Source of the DNA: Pseudoalteromonas shioyasakiensis | GTDB lineage: Bacteria > Pseudomonadota > Gammaproteobacteria > Enterobacterales > Alteromonadaceae | Assembly (NCBI RefSeq): GCF_001550135.1 | Contig: NZ_LRUE01000005.1 | Coordinates: 281,371 to 345,370, forward strand | Direction: 5' to 3' | DNA: 64,000 nucleotides | In this document: positions 37,144 to 46,662 of the stretch, piece after piece | Layout: every line of letters begins with the position of its first letter | Position numbering within the stretch: position 1 is the first letter of the stretch | Program-made: the position numbers and the translations under genes | The notes under the pieces: generated by a model | The model's database searches: none | What the model saw: the letters and a program-made list of their open reading frames with translations, nothing else | Told to the model about the DNA's origin: nothing

Positions 37144-37605
37144 ATGTCAGAGTCATTAAAGCACGCTCAATGGGCAAAATCTGTTGAGCGTAAACACCGC
37201 CAAAGCAAAGTTAAAAAAACCAAAAAGTCGCCACTGCCAATTTACGCGGCCCTTGCCAGCATAATGTTAAGTGCAGGACTCTATTATGCAAGCTACGAAA
37301 AGCCAATAGAGTACCCTCCACTATCTGAAGCTGCTAAACAACGTATTTCTCAGTTCTTTGCAAAGCAATTCTTAATGGGCCAGTGGCGCTTAAATCAAAT
37401 AAAGTACTCTACTAATGCGATTCAGGTTTATGTACAAACGCCTACTGCGATAGCCCTTGAAGGTGAGGCGTTAAGTCAATATTTACATTATGCGTTGTGC
37501 CCTAGTCCTAGCAAACGCATTTGGCAAGATATTCAAGCAAGAGAATTATCAGTGTATGTGTTCAGCCATTCTATTCGAAAAGGTGAACGTACAGTGTGTA
37601 ATTGA
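37144..37605 (+). CDS. Unknown protein with one membrane helix
   Basis: This 153-residue protein begins with a very basic 30-residue cytoplasmic region (SVERKHRQSKVKKTKKS), then one membrane helix (IYAALASIMLSAGLYYASY), then a periplasmic domain of about 100 residues. The domain has two cysteines (CPSP, TVCN) that could pair. The family is not recognised. It sits between the sensor kinase and the converging response regulator gene, 66 bases after the kinase, and may belong to the kinase transcript. Confidence 0.65.
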   Translation: MSESLKHAQWAKSVERKHRQSKVKKTKKSPLPIYAALASIMLSAGLYYASYEKPIEYPPLSEAAKQRISQFFAKQFLMGQWRLNQIKYSTNAIQVYVQTPTAIALEGEALSQYLHYALCPSPSKRIWQDIQARELSVYVFSHSIRKGERTVCN

Positions 37606-37627
37606 TATGAAAGCGATGAACGCCAAA

Positions 37628-38320
37628 TCAATCGATTTGACGTTCATCATAGCGATAGCCTGCACCGTAAACGGAAGCGACTATCTTAGGAGAGAACTGT
37701 AAATTCTTTAGTTTTTTGCGAATATTTTTGATATGACTGTCAATTACGCGGTCGGTAATATCAAAGTTATTGGGTTGAATATGATCAAGTATCTGCTGTC
37801 TTGAAAAAACGCGCTTAGGAGCTTTGTACAAAAGCTTAAATACGTCAAATTCCACTTTAGTTAAACCCAAAGACACGCCTTTAATCTCAACTTCAAGCGC
37901 ATCTTCGTTTAAACAAATAGTAGCTGGCGTTTCAACAATTTCATTGCGACTAGATACTGGCGCGCAGCGCCTTAAAATAGCTTTAACACGCATCACCAGC
38001 TCTGCACCGCTAAAAGGTTTACAGACATAGTCATCAGCGCCATGTTCTAGCCCTTTCAACCTATCAGCCTCTTCGACTTTAGCGGTTACCATAATAATAG
38101 GCACCATAGAAAAAGCGCGGATCTGCTTCATGCATTCCACGCCATCTAAATTGGGCAACATTACATCTAGAATTATTGCATCCGGATTATTTTCTTTAAC
38201 CCACGACACCACAGCACTGCCATCAGTGATGTGGTGAGTAGTAAAGCCAGATGCATTGAAGAACAACAGCACTTGTTCTGCAATATCTAAGTCGTCTTCA
38301 ACGACTAATATCTGCGGCAT
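37628..38320 (-). CDS. OmpR-family response regulator
   Basis: This 230-residue protein has a receiver domain with D9-D10, phospho-acceptor D52 (AIILDVMLPNLDG) and K102 region (DDYVCKPFSGAEL). A C-terminal OmpR/PhoB winged helix follows, with LTKVEFDVFKLLYKAPKRVFSRQQILDHI and DRVIDSHIKNIRKKLK. It should bind direct-repeat DNA sites after phosphorylation. It converges on the TPR kinase and the 153-residue membrane protein and is the best partner for that kinase. It is preceded by a 70-residue gene on the same strand. Confidence 0.92.
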   Translation of the reverse strand: MPQILVVEDDLDIAEQVLLFFNASGFTTHHITDGSAVVSWVKENNPDAIILDVMLPNLDGVECMKQIRAFSMVPIIMVTAKVEEADRLKGLEHGADDYVCKPFSGAELVMRVKAILRRCAPVSSRNEIVETPATICLNEDALEVEIKGVSLGLTKVEFDVFKLLYKAPKRVFSRQQILDHIQPNNFDITDRVIDSHIKNIRKKLKNLQFSPKIVASVYGAGYRYDERQID

Positions 38321-38333
38321 TTTTATTTCCGTT

Positions 38334-38546
38334 TTATATTTTTTTTATTGTTTTTAGTTGTTGCTTCACCATCGCTTTAAGGGCGTCTGATAAGGTCTCA
38401 TCTAGTAAAACCATAGTCAGAATATCGTGCAGGTCTTCACTATTCATGACCTCATTGAGTAAATCATTTTCAGATTTTGAACTTGGCTGAAAAAAGCTTA
38501 ACTGCTCGTTATTTGTGTGTTCGCAAAACATTTTCTTTTTATCCAT
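38334..38546 (-). CDS. Small hypothetical protein upstream of response regulator
   Basis: This 70-residue soluble protein begins MDKKKMFCEHTNNEQL and has an acidic helical middle and a basic helical end (LKAMVKQQLKTIKKI). The family is not recognised. Its stop lies 13 bases before the response regulator start, so the two are probably cotranscribed. It could be a small partner or modifier of the signalling pathway, but this is only context. Confidence 0.55.
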   Translation of the reverse strand: MDKKKMFCEHTNNEQLSFFQPSSKSENDLLNEVMNSEDLHDILTMVLLDETLSDALKAMVKQQLKTIKKI

Positions 38547-38755
38547 GTTGTTAGCATCAAATATTCAGATGGGCTTCTGCCTCTGATAAACATTAAAACG
38601 CAACAATATGGAGCAAATATGGAGTTAGTACGAAATAATGAATTTTTTCTATTTAACTGTAAAATTCATTCGTAGATTGTAGGTAATAAGCGTTATTTTT
38701 TCATTATTTTTCTGAATCTTGATTTGATTCTCAAAACAGCTAAAAAATAGGCAAT

Positions 38756-38783
38756 AAAAAAGCAAGCTCGGTAGCTTGCTTTT
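38756..38783 (-). terminator. Intrinsic terminator of gltBD
   Basis: 11-bp stem AAAAGCAAGCT/AGCTTGCTTTT with a 4-base loop and a T run on the minus strand, about 26 bases after the gltD stop codon. Confidence 0.9.
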
Positions 38784-38808
38784 AAAAATGTTGAATGGCG
38801 CTTTAGAA

Positions 38809-40233
<1,425 letters not shown>

Positions 40234-43200
40234 TTACTGAGCCTGAACACGAAGCTCTGCGCTGCTGCGCGCTCGGTGTCCGAGTAAACTTTTTACATCA
40301 CTAGATTTTGGCTTAACTAATTTAAACATAGGCATGTATAAATCGAAGTTAGCTAAAATCTGCTCAGCGCGGTTTGAGCCTGTAAGCTCTAAATGCTCAG
40401 CAATGAGTCCACGTAAATGTTCTTGGTGTGACGCCAACCCTTCAAGGGTAACAATTTCAACAAGCTCAGGGTTAATGCGTTTTTCAAAGTCATTGCCTTC
40501 ATCAAGAATATAAGCAAACCCCCCTGTCATACCTGCACCAAAGTTGATACCCACTTTGCCAAGTACGCAAACCACACCACCTGTCATGTATTCACAGCCG
40601 TTGTCACCAACACCTTCTACAACCGCTTGCACGCCTGAGTTACGCACTGCAAAACGCTCACCAGCGCAGCCTGCAGCAAATAATTTACCGCCCGTTGCAC
40701 CATATAAACAGGTATTACCGGCAATGGTTGCTTTGTGGCTTTCGAATGATGAACCCAGCGGTGGGCGAATTACTAGCTTACCGCCAGCCATGCCTTTACC
40801 AACATAGTCATTAGCATCACCAACGAGGGTCATTTCAAGGCCACCAGCATTCCATACACCGAATGATTGACCCGCTGTACCATGAAGCTCAATAGAGACA
40901 GGATCAGCAGCCATACCTTGGTTACCATGTTTAGAGGCGATATAGCCTGACAACATAGCGCCCACTGAGCGGTCTGTATTACAAATACGGTTAACCAGCG
41001 AGATACCCGATTTTTCATCGATTGCTTGCTTGGCTTTTTCAAGCAAGGTTTCATTTAGCTGACCTAAGTAGTGTGAGCTATTTGGCGCACTACAATATAA
41101 GGTTTCACCCGTAGGGTTGTTAGGCACAGCAATCACAGACGACAGATCGACTTTCTTTTGTTTTTCTGTGTTGCCTTCAATTGCTTCAAGTAAGTCCAAA
41201 CGACCAATTAAATCAGTTAAACGAGTAACACCTAAGCTTGCCATAATTTGGCGTGCTTCTTCGGCTATAAACTTGAAGTAGTTCATCGCCATTTCTGGCA
41301 GGCCATGATAATGCTTTTGGCGCAGCGTATCGTCTTGCGTTGCAACACCGGTCGCACAGTTATTTAAGTGACAAATACGCAAGTATTTACAACCTAGTGC
41401 TACCATAGGGCCAGTACCAAAGCCAAAGCTTTCAGCACCTAAAATAGCCGCCTTAATGATGTCTAAACCCGTTTTAAGACCACCATCAGTTTGCAAGCGA
41501 ATACGGTGACGTAAACCATTTTCTACCAGCGCTTGCTGGGTTTCAGCAAGACCAAGCTCCCAAGGGCTACCTGCATACTTAACAGAAGTAAGCGGGCTTG
41601 CACCTGTGCCACCGTCATAACCAGCAATGGTAATTAAATCGGCATAGGCTTTAGCTACGCCAGTTGCGATAGTACCTACACCCGGCTCAGAAACGAGTTT
41701 CACCGAGATCAGTGCATCTGGGTTTACTTGTTTTAAATCGAAAATAAGCTGGGCTAAATCTTCAATTGAGTAAATATCGTGATGCGGCGGAGGCGAAATC
41801 AAGGTCACACCCGGTACCGAGTAACGTAATTTTGCAATATACGGCGTTACTTTTTCACCCGGTAATTGACCACCCTCACCTGGTTTTGCACCTTGCGCCA
41901 CTTTAATTTGAATGACATCAGCGCTACGTAAGTAATGTGGCGTTACACCAAAACGGCCCGAAGCAACTTGCTTAATACGTGAGTTTTTCTCTGTACCGTA
42001 GCGAAGCTTGTCTTCACCACCTTCACCAGAGTTTGAACAACCACCTAAGCGGTTCATTGCAATCGCGAGTGCTTCATGCGCTTCTGGCGATAATGCACCA
42101 ATACTCATTGCTGCTGAGTCAAAACGTTTGTACAGCTCAGTTGCTGGCTCTACGTCATCAACACTCACACCTGTATCAGGAATTTTCACCGCCAGCATGT
42201 CACGTAAATTGGTTATCGGGCGGTTATTTACTAAATCAGCATAAGCCAAATAGTCTTTATAATCTCCAGAGCGCACTGCTTTTTGTAGTGTTTGAATAAC
42301 ATCTGGGTTATAAGCATGGTACTCACCACCGTGAACATATTTTAGTAAGCCACCATGGCTTAATAACTTACGTTTACTAAATGCCAACTTATGAAGTTTA
42401 CGTTGATCATCATCAAAATCAGTGAAACACGCCCCTTTAATACGACTAGCTACACCGTTAAAACAAGTTTCTACAACCGCATCTGATAAACCAACTGCCT
42501 CAAATAACATTGAGCAGCGGTACGAAGCGACAGTACTGATACCCATTTTCGACATAATTTTATACAGACCCTTATTAATCGCATTACGATAAGCAAGCGT
42601 TACTTCGCAATAGCTTTTGTTCAGGGTCTTTTTGTCGCTCATTGCAACTAATGATTCATAAGCAAGGTACGGATAAATTGCCGTTGCACCAAAACCAAGT
42701 AATACCGCAAATTGATGCGCATCACGGACACTGCCTGATTCGATGATGATATTAGATTCACAACGTAAATTATTATCGACTAAACGCTTTTGAATTGAAC
42801 CAACCGCCATCGCAGCCGGGATCGGCAAATGCGTTTCGCTAAAGTTACGATCACTTAAAATAAGCATGACACAGCCTGACGCTGCTTTTTCTTGTGCTTC
42901 ATCACAAATACGTGTAATTGCGTTTTCTAAGCCTTCTTCTAGTGTGTAAGTGATATCAATTTTACAGTAGCTGTAATGCTCATCGTCAGCATTGATCAAC
43001 TGTTGCATATCAGCATACATCAAAATCGGCGTATCAAACTGTAAACGCTTAGCATGGCCGGTTGTTTCGTTAAATACGTTTTGCTCACTACCAATACAGG
43101 TTGCCAGTGACATAACGTGATTTTCACGAAGCGGATCAATTGGTGGGTTCGTTACTTGCGCAAATTTCTGTCGGAAGTAATCGAACAGTGAACGATGACC

Positions 43201-44691
43201 CTCTGACAGTACCGCAAATGGCGTGTCATCACCCATTGAACCTGTTGCTTCTTGACCATTTTCACCCATAACACGAATCACGCTATCAAGCTCTTCGTTG
43301 GTGTAGCCAAACATTTTTTGATACTTAAGCAGTGTTTCGTCATCAAAAGAACGGTTACCCGCATCTTTTTCAGATAACTGTTCAAATGGCGTTAAACGCT
43401 TAACGTTTGCTTCAAGCCATGCTTTATATGGATGGCGTGACTTAAGATCTTGGTCAATCTCATCTGAATGCCAAATTTTACCTTGATGAGTATCAATAAC
43501 TAATAACTCACCAGGGCCAACACGGCCTTTCTCAACCACTTCGTCTGGCGCGTAGTCCCAAATACCTACTTCTGAGGCAAGGGTAATAAAACCATCTTGA
43601 GTGATTACATAGCGCGCAGGGCGTAAACCGTTACGGTCAAGGTTACAAGCTGCAAAACGACCGTCAGACATTACAATACCAGCAGGGCCATCCCATGGTT
43701 CCATATGCATTGAGTTAAAGTCGTAGAATGCACGAAGGTCATCATCCATAGCACGGTTTTTTTGCCATGCTGGCGGCACAAGCATACGCATTGCACGGAA
43801 TAAATCCATGCCACCGGCTAAGAACAATTCAAGCATATTATCTAAGCTAGAAGAGTCTGAGCCGCTTTCATTAACGAATGGTGCTGCTGATTGCAAATCA
43901 GGAATAAGTGGTGAGGCAAACTTATACGCACGGGCACGGGCCCATTGGCGGTTACCTTGAATCGTATTAATTTCACCATTATGCGCTAAATAGCGGAATG
44001 GTTGCGCCAGTGGCCAACGAGGTTGTGTATTAGTAGAGAAACGTTGGTGGAATACACAAATCGCACTGGTCATGCGAATGTCAGCTAGGTCTAAATAAAA
44101 GTTAGGTAAGTCTACAGGCATCATTAAGCCTTTATAGACAGTAACTAAACCAGATAAGCTGGCAATATAAAAATGTTCATCGTTTTCGAGGCGTTTTTCA
44201 GCACGACGACGCGCTACATATAAACGACGTTCTAAATCTTTTGGACGCCAGCCTTCTGGTGCGCTTACAAAAATTTGTTCAAAGCCTGGTAGTTGTTTTT
44301 TTGCAATTGGCCCTAAACATGACGCATCAGTCGGTACTACGCGCCAGCCTTGAATGCTCAAGGTTTCTTTTTCGAGTTCTTCACTCAACACATCTTTAGC
44401 TGTTTGCGCAAGTACAGGATCAGCATTTAGAAATACCATGCCAACGGCGTAGTTCTTTCCTAGATGCCAATCATGTTCGCTGGCAATAGCGCGAAAGAAA
44501 CTATCAGGTTTTTGCATTAATAAACCACAGCCATCACCTGTTTTACCATCAGCAGAAATACCCCCACGGTGTTCCATGCGATCTAAGCCAGTGATTGCTG
44601 TTCGAATCAAGCGGTGACTCGCCTGACCATTGACCTGGGCTATTAAGCCAAAGCCACAATTATCTTTTTCTAATTTTGAGTCGTATAACAT
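40234..44691 (-). CDS. gltB: Glutamate synthase large subunit
   Basis: This 1485-residue enzyme makes two glutamates from glutamine and 2-oxoglutarate, the main ammonium assimilation route with glutamine synthetase. The class II amidotransferase nucleophile is C12 (KDNCGFGLIA), exposed after removal of an 11-residue propeptide, shorter than the E. coli propeptide. An FMN/synthase domain follows (GEGGEDKLRYG, GGTGASPLTSVKYAG), then the 3Fe-4S cysteines in CKYLRICHLNNCATG and the C-terminal beta-helix. The upstream region holds ARG-box and other palindromes. Confidence 0.98.
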   Translation of the reverse strand: MLYDSKLEKDNCGFGLIAQVNGQASHRLIRTAITGLDRMEHRGGISADGKTGDGCGLLMQKPDSFFRAIASEHDWHLGKNYAVGMVFLNADPVLAQTAKDVLSEELEKETLSIQGWRVVPTDASCLGPIAKKQLPGFEQIFVSAPEGWRPKDLERRLYVARRRAEKRLENDEHFYIASLSGLVTVYKGLMMPVDLPNFYLDLADIRMTSAICVFHQRFSTNTQPRWPLAQPFRYLAHNGEINTIQGNRQWARARAYKFASPLIPDLQSAAPFVNESGSDSSSLDNMLELFLAGGMDLFRAMRMLVPPAWQKNRAMDDDLRAFYDFNSMHMEPWDGPAGIVMSDGRFAACNLDRNGLRPARYVITQDGFITLASEVGIWDYAPDEVVEKGRVGPGELLVIDTHQGKIWHSDEIDQDLKSRHPYKAWLEANVKRLTPFEQLSEKDAGNRSFDDETLLKYQKMFGYTNEELDSVIRVMGENGQEATGSMGDDTPFAVLSEGHRSLFDYFRQKFAQVTNPPIDPLRENHVMSLATCIGSEQNVFNETTGHAKRLQFDTPILMYADMQQLINADDEHYSYCKIDITYTLEEGLENAITRICDEAQEKAASGCVMLILSDRNFSETHLPIPAAMAVGSIQKRLVDNNLRCESNIIIESGSVRDAHQFAVLLGFGATAIYPYLAYESLVAMSDKKTLNKSYCEVTLAYRNAINKGLYKIMSKMGISTVASYRCSMLFEAVGLSDAVVETCFNGVASRIKGACFTDFDDDQRKLHKLAFSKRKLLSHGGLLKYVHGGEYHAYNPDVIQTLQKAVRSGDYKDYLAYADLVNNRPITNLRDMLAVKIPDTGVSVDDVEPATELYKRFDSAAMSIGALSPEAHEALAIAMNRLGGCSNSGEGGEDKLRYGTEKNSRIKQVASGRFGVTPHYLRSADVIQIKVAQGAKPGEGGQLPGEKVTPYIAKLRYSVPGVTLISPPPHHDIYSIEDLAQLIFDLKQVNPDALISVKLVSEPGVGTIATGVAKAYADLITIAGYDGGTGASPLTSVKYAGSPWELGLAETQQALVENGLRHRIRLQTDGGLKTGLDIIKAAILGAESFGFGTGPMVALGCKYLRICHLNNCATGVATQDDTLRQKHYHGLPEMAMNYFKFIAEEARQIMASLGVTRLTDLIGRLDLLEAIEGNTEKQKKVDLSSVIAVPNNPTGETLYCSAPNSSHYLGQLNETLLEKAKQAIDEKSGISLVNRICNTDRSVGAMLSGYIASKHGNQGMAADPVSIELHGTAGQSFGVWNAGGLEMTLVGDANDYVGKGMAGGKLVIRPPLGSSFESHKATIAGNTCLYGATGGKLFAAGCAGERFAVRNSGVQAVVEGVGDNGCEYMTGGVVCVLGKVGINFGAGMTGGFAYILDEGNDFEKRINPELVEIVTLEGLASHQEHLRGLIAEHLELTGSNRAEQILANFDLYMPMFKLVKPKSSDVKSLLGHRARSSAELRVQAQ

Positions 44692-44793
44692 AGACCCCTC
44701 CCCTTGCTACAACGACTAGCGGTTCAGTCTTTTGTGACAGTGCTAGCAGACGAACAAAACTATCGCCAAATACCTCATGAGTCAATAGAGTTT

Positions 44794-44807
44794 TGAATAC
44801 ATATTCA
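44794..44807. promoter_or_regulatory. Candidate ArgR box upstream of gltB
   Basis: TGAATACATATTCA fits the ARG box core TGAAT-N4-ATTCA exactly, about 100 bases before the gltB start. A half site (TGAAT at 44814) follows. In E. coli gltBDF is reported to be under ArgR among other regulators. Confidence 0.5.
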
Positions 44808-44894
44808 TATTCATGAATATTTCTCACTTAAGGCACTTTTTAAATTCTATGCTATTTTTTTACATTTAGTCGCATTTTACCCGTTATTTTTTTA

Positions 44895-44908
44895 TGACAC
44901 TGGTGTCA
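44895..44908. promoter_or_regulatory. TGACAC-TG-GTGTCA inverted repeat
   Basis: Perfect 6-bp arms around 2 bases, in the gltB upstream region. The binding protein is not recognised. Confidence 0.35.
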
Positions 44909-44949
44909 AATTTAACAACTTGTAAAAAAACAATCTAAAAACCCGCCTC

Positions 44950-44965
44950 TTTACGTTAACGTAAA
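44950..44965. promoter_or_regulatory. 16-bp palindrome TTTACGTTAACGTAAA
   Basis: A perfect 16-base palindrome with conserved-looking ACGTNNACGT core, about 260 bases upstream of gltB. It resembles the sites described for MerR-family LiuR regulators of branched-chain amino acid use in Alteromonadales; this comparison is from memory. Confidence 0.5.
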
Positions 44966-44978
44966 CTGCACTTTATTT

Positions 44979-45011
44979 TGAATAATTATTCATATTATGA
45001 ATATCAATGCA
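44979..45011. promoter_or_regulatory. Candidate ArgR box pair
   Basis: TGAATAATTATTCA (44979-44992) is a perfect ARG box palindrome. TGAATATCAATGCA (44998-45011) is a second box with one mismatch. Their centres are 19 bases apart, close to the 20-21 of E. coli pairs. It could act on gltBD or on the export operon. Confidence 0.45.
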
Positions 45012-45156
45012 GTATTTTACGGGGTCTCGGCTAACCTAACTGCATCATTATTTACTCTTGGCTTTAGCATAGTTACAAACTATGTATCTGAGCAGACTAC
45101 CTTAGTCGCAATGACTGAGTTTCTTTACCTATGCGTCAACAAACAGCAATTTAAAA

Positions 45157-45192
45157 GTGTCCGCTGCGGACACTTTTTCTGTCCGCGGACAG
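45157..45192. promoter_or_regulatory. Tandem TGTCCG/CGGACA palindromes (candidate activator sites)
   Basis: GTGTCCGCTGCGGACAC (45157-45173) and CTGTCCGCGGACAG (45179-45192) share the half-site TGTCCG/CGGACA. Their centres are about 20.5 bases apart, two DNA turns. They lie some 60-90 bases upstream of a sigma-54-like promoter, the usual position of enhancer sites for NtrC-type activators such as the one encoded at 49984. The first palindrome is flanked by A4 and T5 and could alternatively fold as a terminator; the second cannot. Confidence 0.6.
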
Positions 45193-45245
45193 GCAGTAAC
45201 TCATCAAATAAAATAAAATACATTAAAAATCAATACATTAAGTTT

Positions 45246-45260
45246 TGGCACGCTACTGGT
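45246..45260 (+). promoter_or_regulatory. Sigma-54-like promoter of the export operon
   Basis: TGGCACG matches the -24 box of RpoN promoters completely. Correctly spaced, TGGT stands in place of TTGC at -12, so the -12 box is imperfect. Transcription would start near 45271, about 25 bases before the microprotein ATG. The presence of an NtrC-type activator in the same operon supports it. Confidence 0.6.
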
Positions 45261-45295
45261 ATAAATAAAACATCAGCGAAATTGAGGATTTCAAA

Positions 45296-45388
45296 ATGTT
45301 CACTATCAGTTTGTTTATGGCTTCTCCACTTACCATGCTTGCCGTTGGCTTCATGATTGTGTGTTTTGAGAATCGTAAGGAGTTATGA
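45296..45388 (+). CDS. 30-aa membrane microprotein at head of export operon
   Basis: A 30-codon ORF starting at 45296 behind GAGGA (45284-45288, 7-base spacing), a strong ribosome binding site. The product begins MFTISLFMAS, is hydrophobic through MLAVGFMIVCF and ends in a charged tail FENRKEL, so it is a single-helix membrane peptide. Its TGA shares a base with the ATG of the membrane fusion protein (TGATG), and the AAGGAG for that gene lies within its last codons, so translation is coupled. It is below the size limit of most gene callers. It could be a small subunit of the exporter, a signal for the kinase, or a translation-coupling leader. Confidence 0.65.
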   Translation: MFTISLFMASPLTMLAVGFMIVCFENRKEL

Positions 45389-46641
45389 TGATTAAGGATA
45401 CCAGCGCCCAAGATATTACCGTGGCTAAGAAAAGCACCATTAAAAAACCACTTATGTTAGCAGCGGGGGTAATACTTGTTGGTGCGCTTGGCTTTCAAGC
45501 TTTGTTTGCCAGTAACGATGGCAGCATTTCGGTTGATGCAGCAAGCCTACAAATTAGTGAAGTGAGCCAAAAGACGCTCACCAGAGATGTGGCAGCGAGC
45601 GGTAAAATCGTTGCAGCCAATGCGCCAAAGGTTTACAGCCCTGAACGTGGCTTTGTCGATTTAAAAGTAAAAGCCGGTGATAGCGTTGAAGTAAATGAAG
45701 TTATTGCAACCGTTACCAGCCCTGAGCTAACCAACGAATTAAAACAGCAACAATCAGTATTAGCGCGATTAGAAGGCGAATTACAACGCAAGCAACTTGA
45801 AGCGCGCAGGCAAAAGCTGAGCCTTACCAAAGCACTCGATTTAGCTCAGGTAGAACTAAATGCCGCAGATAGAGAAAACCGCCGCGCTAAAATCTCTATC
45901 GAGAAACATTTGATCAGCCAAATAGATTTAGAAAAAGCCGTTGATGATTTAGCTCGTGCCAAGCTTTCTTATAAGCATGCTGAGCAAGAAGTCAGCTTAG
46001 CTAAAGATACCCTCGCATTTGAGCTAAAAGCAGCAGAGCGCGATCTGGCGCGTCAGCAATTGATTGTTGATGACTTACTAAGGCAAGTAAATGAACTCAC
46101 CATTACAGCCAGCGTAAGCGGCATTGTGGGTAACTTATTAGTGCAACAAAAAGAGGCGGTAACACAAAGCCAACCGTTAATGACATTGGTCGATTTAAGT
46201 AACTTTGAAGCAGAACTGCAAGTACCAGAAAGCTACGCCAACGAGCTAGGTCTTGGTATGCAAGTAGAACTTACTTTAGGCGCACGTCATGTAACAGGCA
46301 CCCTATCGGCTATTTCGCCTGAAGTGAATAATCGCGAGGTCACTACCCGCGTACGCTTTGACAATGAGATTTCTGGCATTCGCCAAAACCAACGCTTAAC
46401 CGCACGTATTTTATTAGAGAATCGCGACAATGTATTGCAGGTAAAACGCGGCGCATTCTTACAACAAGGTGGCACCCATGCTTATAAAGTTGACGGTGAC
46501 ATGGCTTATTTAATCGATATAAAAACCGGTGCAAGCAGTATCAATGCTGTCGAGATTATCGAAGGCGTAGAGCCTGGCGATAAGTTAATTATCTCGAATT
46601 ACGATCGCTTTAAAAAAGCACCCACACTGGTTTTACGCTAA
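45388..46641 (+). CDS. ABC exporter membrane fusion protein (MacA/HlyD type)
   Basis: The start at 45388 has AAGGAG five bases upstream; an ATG three bases earlier is also possible. The 417-residue protein has an N-terminal anchor helix (LMLAAGVILVGALGFQALF). A lipoyl first half follows (VYSPERGFVDLKVKAGDSVEVNEVIATVTSPEL), then a long coiled-coil hairpin (about 110-225), the second lipoyl half (TASVSGIVGNLLVQQKEAV) and the beta barrel. It should join the inner-membrane ABC transporter of this operon to an outer-membrane channel. The coiled coil is longer than in the RND adaptor at 7829. Confidence 0.9.
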   Translation: MIKDTSAQDITVAKKSTIKKPLMLAAGVILVGALGFQALFASNDGSISVDAASLQISEVSQKTLTRDVAASGKIVAANAPKVYSPERGFVDLKVKAGDSVEVNEVIATVTSPELTNELKQQQSVLARLEGELQRKQLEARRQKLSLTKALDLAQVELNAADRENRRAKISIEKHLISQIDLEKAVDDLARAKLSYKHAEQEVSLAKDTLAFELKAAERDLARQQLIVDDLLRQVNELTITASVSGIVGNLLVQQKEAVTQSQPLMTLVDLSNFEAELQVPESYANELGLGMQVELTLGARHVTGTLSAISPEVNNREVTTRVRFDNEISGIRQNQRLTARILLENRDNVLQVKRGAFLQQGGTHAYKVDGDMAYLIDIKTGASSINAVEIIEGVEPGDKLIISNYDRFKKAPTLVLR

Positions 46642-46662
46642 CAAATAAAAGGAATAATCAAC

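Larger units (their letters stand above)
44692..45295. other. Operator-rich intergenic region between gltB and the export operon
   Basis: These 604 bases separate divergent transcription units. No convincing gene lies here: an open frame at 44997-45356 covers promoter and operator elements and has an unusual composition. The region holds a TGAAT-N4-ATTCA site near gltB, a TGACAC/GTGTCA dyad, a 16-base palindrome, a second TGAAT-N4-ATTCA site, two TGTCCG/CGGACA palindromes and a sigma-54-like promoter. Each is listed separately. Confidence 0.7.

Noticed and set aside
44997..45356. 119-residue open frame in the gap before the export operon
   Set aside because: It spans the palindromes and the sigma-54-like promoter, has no clear ribosome binding site and a composition unlike real proteins. 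The microprotein ORF in another frame has a far better start.
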